Assembly: GCF_026967805.1 (NCBI RefSeq)
Contig: NZ_JAPVBG010000003.1
Span: 1,138,986-1,202,985 of the forward strand
Direction of reading: 5' to 3'
DNA length: 64,000 nucleotides
DNA from: Blastococcus sp. VKM Ac-2987
Lineage (GTDB): Bacteria > Actinomycetota > Actinomycetes > Mycobacteriales > Geodermatophilaceae
The notes under the pieces were generated by a model. The model was given only the letters and a program-made list of their open reading frames with translations. It had not been told where the DNA came from and made no database searches. This document shows positions 19,359-25,183 of the stretch, piece after piece. Both the position numbers and the translations under genes were made by a program. Each line of letters starts with the position of its first letter. Within the stretch, counting starts at the first letter, position 1.

Positions 19359-19397
19359 TCGACCGGGGTCGGTCGCGCATGAGATAATGATTCTCAT
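19359..19397 (+). promoter_or_regulatory. znuA promoter with overlapping Fur/Zur-type box; probable leaderless start
   Basis: GATAAT (19383-19388) is a good -10 with TCGACC (19359-19364) 18 bp upstream. Seven bases after the -10 is the ATG at 19396, so the mRNA is probably leaderless. The near-palindrome ATGAGATAATGATTCTCAT (19379-19397) with AATGATT core covers the -10 and start. It closely resembles actinobacterial Zur boxes, and a Fur-family gene is the last gene of the operon. Binding by its product would occlude RNA polymerase. Confidence 0.75.
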
Positions 19398-20388
19398 GGA
19401 CAACTCGGTTACGCGCCGATCCGCGATCGCAGCGGCCACGGCTTCCCTGCTCCTCCTGGCCGGCTGCGGCGGCTCTGCCGGCTCCGACGCCGCCGACGCC
19501 GCCACCGGGAACGCCGAGGGCCTCGACCTCGTCGCCGGCTTCTACCCGCTGGAGTGGGCCGCTGCCCGGGTCGGCGGGGACCGAGTCTCGGTCTCGTCGC
19601 TGACCGCGCCCGGCGCCGAGCCGCACGACCTCGAGCTGACCCCCCAGGACGTCGCCGGGATCTCCGATGCCGATCTGCTCGTCTACCTCAGCGGCTTCCA
19701 GGCCGCGGTGGACGAAGCCGCCGGGTCCCAGGCGGGCGACCACTCGTGGGACGCCGCCGAGGTCGCGGACCTCACGCTCACCACGACCGGTCACGACCAC
19801 GAGCACGCCGAGGAAGAGCACGCCGACGAGGAGCACGCGGAGGGCGAGCACGCGGAGGGCGAGGAGGTCCCCGACCCGCACTTCTGGCTGGACCCGACCC
19901 GGCTGGCCGACGTGGGTGACGCACTCGCCGCCCAGCTGACCGAGCTGGACCCCGACGGCGCGGACACCTACGAGCAGAACGCCGCCGCCCTGCGGGAGGA
20001 CCTCCAGGCGCTGGACGAGGAGATGACCGACGGGCTGCAGAACTGCGCCGTCGACACCCTGGTCACCAGCCACGACGCCTTCGGCTACCTGGCCGACAGG
20101 TACGGTTTCGAGGTGATCGGCATCTCCGGTCTCGACCCCACCACCGAGCCCTCGCCGGCTGCGCTGGCCGAGATCTCCGACCTCGTCGCCGAGCGCGACG
20201 TCACGACCGTCTACACCGAGGTCCTGATCGACCCGGCCATCGCCGAGACCGTCGCCGCGGAGGCGGGCGTGCAGACCGCCGTCCTCGATCCGCTCGAGGG
20301 CCTCACCGACGAGTCGGCCGGCGACGACTACCTCGCCGTCATGCAGGCCAACCTGGCGGCCCTGCAGGAGGGCCAGTCCTGCTCATGA
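19396..20388 (+). CDS. znuA: Zinc ABC transporter substrate-binding lipoprotein
   Basis: A 330-residue surface lipoprotein that captures zinc. The signal peptide carries a lipobox, SLLLLAGCGG, so the Cys would be lipidated. The cluster A-I fold is evident from AGFYPLEWAAARVGGDRV, GAEPHDLELTPQDVAGI, DPHFWLDPTRLADV and TSHDAFGYLADRYGFEV, which supply metal histidines. A roughly 25-residue Asp/Glu/His-rich loop (residues about 133-158) is typical of zinc-specific members. ATG at 19396 is chosen because it lies seven bases after a -10; an ATG at 19387 lies inside the operator. The gene overlaps znuC by 4 bp. Confidence 0.95.
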   Translation: MDNSVTRRSAIAAATASLLLLAGCGGSAGSDAADAATGNAEGLDLVAGFYPLEWAAARVGGDRVSVSSLTAPGAEPHDLELTPQDVAGISDADLLVYLSGFQAAVDEAAGSQAGDHSWDAAEVADLTLTTTGHDHEHAEEEHADEEHAEGEHAEGEEVPDPHFWLDPTRLADVGDALAAQLTELDPDGADTYEQNAAALREDLQALDEEMTDGLQNCAVDTLVTSHDAFGYLADRYGFEVIGISGLDPTTEPSPAALAEISDLVAERDVTTVYTEVLIDPAIAETVAAEAGVQTAVLDPLEGLTDESAGDDYLAVMQANLAALQEGQSCS

Positions 20389-21206
20389 CCGACTCCCCGC
20401 CGACCGGACCCGCCGCCGTCAGGCTCCGGCACGCCACCATCGGCTACGGCGACGTGGCCGTGGTGCGCGACGTCGACCTGACGGTCGGCACCGGTGAGGC
20501 GGTCGCCGTGCTGGGGTCCAACGGCTCGGGCAAGACCACGCTGGCCCGCGGCCTGCTGGGCCTGGCCAACGTGCTCGGCGGTGAGGTCGACGTGCTGGGC
20601 GCCCCCGTCGGCGGCCTGCGCGAGCGGGGCCGGGTCGGGTACGTCCCCCAGCGGCACTCCATCAGCGGCGCCGTCCCCGCCACGGTCCGGGAGGTCGTCG
20701 GGGTCGGGCGGCTGGCGCGGCTGGGACTGCTCCGCCGGCTCCGGCCGGCCGACCGCACCGCCGTCACCGAGGCGGTGGCGGCGGTCGGCCTGGCCGATCG
20801 GCTGGACGACCCGGTCGCCTCGCTGTCCGGCGGGCAGCAGCGGCGGGTGCTGGTCGCCCGCGCGCTGGCCGCCGACCCGGAGCTGCTGATCATGGACGAA
20901 CCCACGGCCGGCGTGGACGCCGCGAACCAGGAGGCGCTGGCCGGGGTGCTGGCGCGCATCTCGGCGACCGGCACCACCCTGATCGTCGTGACCCACGAGA
21001 CCGCCCCGCTGGCCGGCGTCCTGTCCCGGGCGATCGTGGTCGACCACGGCCTGGTGGCCTACGACGGACCGCTGGAGCAGGCTGCGGCGCACGAGGAGCC
21101 CGGCCTCCACCACCACCACCCGCCCGGCCGCCGGCCGTCCGGTTACCGCCAGGACCAGCCGACCGTGACCACCGGGCCACGCCGCCGCGGCGACGAGGAG
21201 CACTGA
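20385..21206 (+). CDS. znuC: Zinc ABC transporter ATP-binding protein
   Basis: A 273-residue cytoplasmic ATPase powering zinc uptake. Walker A is GSNGSGKTT, the ABC signature LSGGQQRRVLVARALA, Walker B LLIMDEPT, and the switch region VVTHE. The C-terminus carries a His-rich tail (GLHHHHPPG) that may sense or buffer zinc. The start ATG overlaps the znuA stop (ATGA), giving coupled translation, and znuB follows after 1 bp. The zinc assignment rests on the histidine-rich partners and the Fur-family gene in the operon; manganese transporters share the same fold. Confidence 0.95.
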   Translation: MTDSPPTGPAAVRLRHATIGYGDVAVVRDVDLTVGTGEAVAVLGSNGSGKTTLARGLLGLANVLGGEVDVLGAPVGGLRERGRVGYVPQRHSISGAVPATVREVVGVGRLARLGLLRRLRPADRTAVTEAVAAVGLADRLDDPVASLSGGQQRRVLVARALAADPELLIMDEPTAGVDAANQEALAGVLARISATGTTLIVVTHETAPLAGVLSRAIVVDHGLVAYDGPLEQAAAHEEPGLHHHHPPGRRPSGYRQDQPTVTTGPRRRGDEEH

Positions 21207-21207
21207 C

Positions 21208-22233
21208 GTGGGCATCCTGGACTACGACTTCATGCAGCGGGCGCTGCTCGCCTCGCTGATGGTCGGGCTCGTCGCGCCTGCCGTCGGCGTCTTCCTGGTG
21301 CAGCGCCGGCTGTCGCTGCTGGGCGACGGCCTGGGGCACGTCGCGCTCACCGGCGTCGCCGTGGGCGTCCTGACCGCCAACAGCCCGGTGTGGACGGCGC
21401 TCGTGGCCGCGGTCCTCGGAGCGGCGGTCATCGAACTGGTCCGCGCCCGCGGCCGCACCAGCGGCGACGTCGCACTGGCGGTCCTCTTCTACGGCGGCAT
21501 CGCCGGTGGTGTGGTGCTGCTCGGCCTGGCCCCCCGCGGCCAGGCGACGAACCTCGACGCGTACCTCTTCGGCGCCATCACGACGACGAGCCCGCAGGAC
21601 GTCGGGGTCTTCGCGGTCATCGCGGTCGTCGTGCTGGCCACGGTGGCCCTGCTGGGTCAGCGGCTGTACGCGGTCAGCGACGACGAGGAGTACGCCCGGG
21701 CCGTCGGCCTGCCGGTCCTCGGTCTCAACCTCGTCCTGGCCACGCTCGTCGCCTGCACCGTCGTCCTGTCGATGCGGGTCGTCGGCCTGCTGCTGATCAG
21801 CGCCCTGATGATCGTGCCCAGTGCGATCGCCCAGCTGCTGGCCCGCAGCTTCCGCGAGACCGTCGGGCTGGCCTGCGTCATCGGGCTGGTGGTGAGCGTC
21901 TCCGGGACCACCACGTCCTTCTACGCCGGAACGCCGTCGGGCGGCACCATCGTGCTGCTGGCCATCGCCCTCTTCCTGCTCGTGTCCGCGGCCGTGGCCC
22001 TGCAGGAGGCGACGGCCCGGCGACGGCACCGGCGTAGGGTCGACGTCCACGACGCGCACCCCCACGACCACGGTGCGGACTGCGGCCACGTGGCGGTGCC
22101 GCACGACGACCACGTCGACTACGACCACGACGGGCACCTCCACGCACCGCACCGGACCGACCGGGGCGTGCACTACGACGAGCACGGGGAACACGCGGTC
22201 GGCGTTCCCCCCAGCAGCGGAAGAACGGGGTGA
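21208..22233 (+). CDS. znuB: Zinc ABC transporter permease
   Basis: A 341-residue membrane permease with about eight to nine helices. The ABC-3 family pattern is clear: MQRALLASLMVGLVAPAVGV, LVQRRLSLLGDGLGHVALTG, DLFYGGIAGG-type helices and RVVGLLLISALMIVPSAIAQ. The final 70 residues are a long cytoplasmic tail very rich in His and Asp (DVHDAHPHDHGADCGH and similar), which is unusual in length. GTG at 21208 has a GAGGAG site 7 bp upstream. The stop overlaps the regulator gene (GTGA). Confidence 0.95.
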   Translation: MGILDYDFMQRALLASLMVGLVAPAVGVFLVQRRLSLLGDGLGHVALTGVAVGVLTANSPVWTALVAAVLGAAVIELVRARGRTSGDVALAVLFYGGIAGGVVLLGLAPRGQATNLDAYLFGAITTTSPQDVGVFAVIAVVVLATVALLGQRLYAVSDDEEYARAVGLPVLGLNLVLATLVACTVVLSMRVVGLLLISALMIVPSAIAQLLARSFRETVGLACVIGLVVSVSGTTTSFYAGTPSGGTIVLLAIALFLLVSAAVALQEATARRRHRRRVDVHDAHPHDHGADCGHVAVPHDDHVDYDHDGHLHAPHRTDRGVHYDEHGEHAVGVPPSSGRTG

Positions 22234-22655
22234 CCATGACCGAGCCGGCGTCCACGGAGGTCCCCGGCCGTCGCACCACGCGGCAGCGGAGCGCGCTCGT
22301 CGCGCTGCTCGACGAGCTGGACGGCTTCCGCAGCGCCCAGGACCTGCACGCCCTGCTGCGCCAGCGCGGCGAGTCCGTGGGCCTGGCGACGGTCTACCGG
22401 GCGCTCCAGGCGCTGGTGGACGACGGACAGCTGGACATCCTCCGCGGAAACGACGGCGAGGCCTCCTACCGCCGCTGCTCCCCCGTCCACCACCACCACC
22501 TCGTCTGCCGTTCCTGCGGACGCACGGTGGAGGTCGCCGACCCTCCGGTCGAACGGTGGGCGGCGCGGATCGCCACTGAGCACGGCTTCGCCGACGTCCA
22601 GCACCAGGTCGAGGTCTTCGGCACCTGCGCCGCGTGCACCGCGGCGCACACCTGA
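22230..22655 (+). CDS. zur: Fur-family zinc uptake regulator
   Basis: A 141-residue repressor. The winged helix includes TTRQRSALVALLDELDGF, SAQDLHALLRQRGESVGLAT and VYRALQALVDDGQ. HHHHLVCRSCGRTVEV and the final CAACTAAHT provide the regulatory His site and two CxxC structural zinc pairs. Fur-family members in the same operon as ZnuABC are almost always Zur. The GTG at 22230 overlaps the znuB stop; ATG at 22236 is an alternative. With zinc bound it should repress its own operon through the box at 19379. Confidence 0.95.
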   Translation: MTMTEPASTEVPGRRTTRQRSALVALLDELDGFRSAQDLHALLRQRGESVGLATVYRALQALVDDGQLDILRGNDGEASYRRCSPVHHHHLVCRSCGRTVEVADPPVERWAARIATEHGFADVQHQVEVFGTCAACTAAHT

Positions 22656-22787
22656 CCCGCACGGACGGCTGAGCCGCTCACCGCCGGCCGCACGAGGCCA
22701 CACCGCCGCCGGTCGAACCCCTGCTACGCGTTCCGGGGTCCGACTCCGGTCGCCGCGCAGGGCGCCCCACTGTACCGTCGAGAGTTA

Positions 22788-22801
22788 GTTGAGCGCACAA
22801 C
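22788..22801. promoter_or_regulatory. Small palindrome upstream of wrbA
   Basis: GTTGAGCGCACAAC has perfect 4-bp arms around six bases, located 53 bp upstream of the wrbA start, a suitable place for a repressor such as a MarR/HxlR-type quinone sensor. The regulator is unknown and the arms are short. Confidence 0.3.
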
Positions 22802-22853
22802 GATCCGTGCCTCACCCCGTCGTCCACCGACGCCACATGCACCGGGAGCAACC

Positions 22854-23453
22854 ATGGCCAAGATCGCCGTCGTCTACTACTCGTCCACGGGCAACACCCA
22901 CCAGCTGGCCCAGGCCGTCGCGGAGGGCGCCGAGGAGGCCGGGGCCGAGGTCCGGCTGCGCCGGGTCGCCGAGACCGCACCGGATGCCGCCATCGACAGC
23001 AACCCGGCCTGGCGGGCGCACCTCGACGCCGTCGCCGACGTCCAGATCGCCGCACCGGAGGACCTGGAGTGGGCCGACGGGTACGCCCTGGGCACCCCGA
23101 CCCGGTTCGGGACGCCGTCCGCGCAGCTGAAGTCCTACCTCGACACCCTCGGCGGGCTCTGGGCCACCGGCAAGCTGGCCAACCGCGGCGCGACGGCGTT
23201 CACCAGCGCGCAGAACACCCACGGTGGCAACGAGTCGACGATCCTGACGCTGTTCAACGTCTTCTCGCACTTCGGCGCCGTCATCGTCCCGCCGGGTTAC
23301 ACCGACCCGCTGCTGTTCGACGCCGGCGGCAACCCCTACGGCGCCTCCGTCGCCTCGGGCGGCGACGCCAACGCCGCCTCGGACAAGGTCCTCGCCGCTG
23401 CCCGGTACCAGGGTCGCCGGCTCGCCGAGATCAGCGCAAAGCTCGTCGCCTGA
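22854..23453 (+). CDS. wrbA: NAD(P)H:quinone oxidoreductase, WrbA type
   Basis: A 199-residue flavodoxin-like enzyme that reduces quinones by two electrons and so limits redox cycling. The FMN phosphate loop is YYSSTGNTHQLAQ at the N-terminus, followed by the characteristic ALGTPTRFGTPSAQLKSYLD and AFTSAQNTHGGNESTILTLF segments. The GYTDPLLFDAGGNPYGASV region completes the WrbA pattern. ATG at 22854. The gene stands alone, followed 16 bp later by a strong hairpin and then by the truncated tRNA-Pro copy that marks the island border. Confidence 0.95.
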   Translation: MAKIAVVYYSSTGNTHQLAQAVAEGAEEAGAEVRLRRVAETAPDAAIDSNPAWRAHLDAVADVQIAAPEDLEWADGYALGTPTRFGTPSAQLKSYLDTLGGLWATGKLANRGATAFTSAQNTHGGNESTILTLFNVFSHFGAVIVPPGYTDPLLFDAGGNPYGASVASGGDANAASDKVLAAARYQGRRLAEISAKLVA

Positions 23454-23468
23454 CCCGGCCCCGCACAG

Positions 23469-23510
23469 CAGCAGGGGCCGTGTCCGGAGAACCGGACACG
23501 GCCCCTGCTG
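23469..23510. terminator. 19-bp hairpin after wrbA, next to the tRNA fragment
   Basis: Positions 23469-23487 and 23492-23510 are exact reverse complements around a 4-nt AGAA loop. It ends wrbA. Lying nine bases from the 3' end of the truncated tRNA-Pro copy, it probably also terminated the ancestral tRNA-Pro transcript from the opposite side. Confidence 0.85.
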
Positions 23511-23519
23511 TCCTGCTGC

Positions 23520-23563
23520 CGGGCTGACAGGTTTCGAACCTGCGACCCCTTGACCCCCGGTCA
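23520..23563 (-). repeat. 3' half of tRNA-Pro (attachment-site copy at the left island border)
   Basis: These 44 bp match 31684-31727, the anticodon-to-3'-end half of the intact tRNA-Pro(GGG), with 41 identities. The T-arm still pairs, but similarity ends in the anticodon arm and there is no D-arm or acceptor 5' strand, so it is not a functional tRNA. This is the footprint left when an element integrates at a tRNA anticodon loop and rebuilds the 3' half. Immediately inside lies about 200 bp without a gene. Confidence 0.85.
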
Positions 23564-23765
23564 CATTCGCCGGGTTCGCCATCGTCCGCGGTCGTGCCAC
23601 TTGCGCAGGTCACGAGCCCCAGCGTCCGCTGTCGTTCGGCTGTGTCCGGGCTCGTCCGGACCGCGTTGCTGTACGGGTTCCTGTAGCCCATCAGCCCGCG
23701 TATGCCCCTGCTACCCGACCTCTCGCAGCAGGTACTCGAAGCGTTGGACGAGCCACCTGCCCTGC

Positions 23766-24752
23766 TCACCCGTGACCGTCAGCGTGGGCGCTCTGCCCTT
23801 GTCCAGAAGCCTGCTGATTGCACCCGGGGTGGACGAAGGTCGGCCCTTGCTCGCCGCCGCCGCGCCAGATGAACTCGGTCAGCCGGACCCCGGTCACCTT
23901 CTCGGCGGCGGCGTCGTCGGGCGGCTGGAGACGCAGCGCGGCGTAGAGGTCGAACCGGTGCACGTCGTACGCGGCCTCGAACAGGTCGGCGTAGTCCGAG
24001 CCGGCGGGGAGCAGCCAGAACCGGTAGGCGGCGAACGCGGCGAGCAACGCCAGCGGCACGCTCCACCAGGCGATCCACCCGAAGGCCACGCCGAGCAGGC
24101 ACCAGATCAGCCCGCTGGCAGCGCTGTCCAGCCGGCCTCGTGCGGCGATCAGTTCCTGCCGGACGGCGTCCGGGAGCACCAACCACGTGACCGGCCACAG
24201 CTTGACGGGCTCGAGGCGGTACTTGTCCCACGGCCGGGTCTCGGCCGACCTGAGGACGTTGCCCAGCCGGGTGGGCAGCATCCACACCTCCCGCGACGGC
24301 AGCCGGCTGCGCCGACCGTCGGCCGCGACGTACCTCCGCTCCTCATCGGGGGTCGCGGTGCCCGCGTGGATCGCCGGCGCCAGCTCCCGGACGACCTCCA
24401 CCGCCTCCTTCCGCCTCTCCCACGCCCGTCCGGCCCCGCGGTCGGCCAGTCGCCGGAGACCCGGTGGCCAGTACCCCTCGAGGAGCGGGATGACCCTGGG
24501 CACGAACTGCCGGACGACCGCGCCCGCCGCCGCGATGACCAGCAGGCCGGCCACGACCCACGCCAGCAGCTGCGGGGACTCCTGGCCGGAGACCCAGTTC
24601 GTCAGCCGGCTCCAGCCCGTGCCTGGACCGACGGTGACCAGCCAGAGCGCGAGACCAGATGCCGCATACGCCACCGGCGCGGTGGTGAGGACCCCCGCCG
24701 CCCGCTCACCCAGCTTGGAGCCGGCGGACTCGGTGAACTTGTCGAGCACCAT
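23766..24752 (-). CDS. Multi-pass membrane protein, last gene of the CHAT operon
   Basis: A 328-residue protein without a recognised family. Two transmembrane helices lie near the N-terminus (VAYAASGLALWLVTVG and LLAWVVAGLLVIAAAGAVV), followed by a basic soluble middle of about 130 residues, then a close pair of helices (LIWCLLGVAFGWIAWW, LALLAAFAAYRFWLLP), and an acidic soluble C-terminal part of about 80 residues. The ATG overlaps the stop of the preceding small gene by one base (TGATG), so the two are translated in step. Within a protease-centred operon it could be an effector, substrate or anchor at the membrane. That is inference; nothing in the sequence proves a pore or enzyme. Confidence 0.75.
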   Translation of the reverse strand: MVLDKFTESAGSKLGERAAGVLTTAPVAYAASGLALWLVTVGPGTGWSRLTNWVSGQESPQLLAWVVAGLLVIAAAGAVVRQFVPRVIPLLEGYWPPGLRRLADRGAGRAWERRKEAVEVVRELAPAIHAGTATPDEERRYVAADGRRSRLPSREVWMLPTRLGNVLRSAETRPWDKYRLEPVKLWPVTWLVLPDAVRQELIAARGRLDSAASGLIWCLLGVAFGWIAWWSVPLALLAAFAAYRFWLLPAGSDYADLFEAAYDVHRFDLYAALRLQPPDDAAAEKVTGVRLTEFIWRGGGEQGPTFVHPGCNQQASGQGQSAHADGHG

Positions 24753-25141
24753 CACACCCGGACCAGCTGTTCGTCCGGGTGGTCGGGGCACACCGAGATC
24801 TCCTCGCCGGGGTCGACCCGGTACCAGACGAAGAGGTGGTCGACCGGGCACTCGAACCGAGGCGGCGGCTGGGCGATCCCGGATCCCAGCAACGGCTGGT
24901 AGCCGGCCCCGCGTTCCCGCAGTGGCGCGACCTCGGGCGGCAGACCCGTCTCGACGAAGCCCGCCAGCCAGTCCAGCAGGGAGTCCGCCGACCCGAACAG
25001 TTCCTCCAGCCCTTCGCGGTCCCCTGCTCGCAGCAGCGCGACCAGCCGCGCGTCGACCTCCTGCGCCCGCTCCTCGACCAGGTCCGGCAGATAGCGGCGG
25101 ACCGCTCGCGCGGCCTCGATCAGCGGATCGGTCCCGTCCAT
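24752..25141 (-). CDS. Small Cys/His protein of the CHAT operon
   Basis: A 129-residue protein. The first 70 residues are helical and charged (IEAARAVRRYLPDLVEERAQ, RLVALLRAGDREGLEELFGS). The last 35 hold two C-x3-H-like units (CPVDH and CPDH) flanking FVWYRVDPGEEISV, which looks like a small zinc-binding module. ATG at 25141 has an AGGGACAGG ribosome site. It is 42 bp after the CHAT gene and overlaps the membrane gene by one base. A helical module plus a Cys/His tail could serve as an adaptor linking the CHAT protein to the membrane partner, but the family was not recognised and that role is a guess. Confidence 0.72.
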   Translation of the reverse strand: MDGTDPLIEAARAVRRYLPDLVEERAQEVDARLVALLRAGDREGLEELFGSADSLLDWLAGFVETGLPPEVAPLRERGAGYQPLLGSGIAQPPPRFECPVDHLFVWYRVDPGEEISVCPDHPDEQLVRV

Positions 25142-25183
25142 GCCTGTCCCTTCGACGACGGCGGTGCTGGCCAGCGCGCCCGT

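Noticed and set aside
23520..23563. A second functional tRNA-Pro
   Set aside because: Only the 3' half matches; no D-arm or acceptor 5' strand is present.
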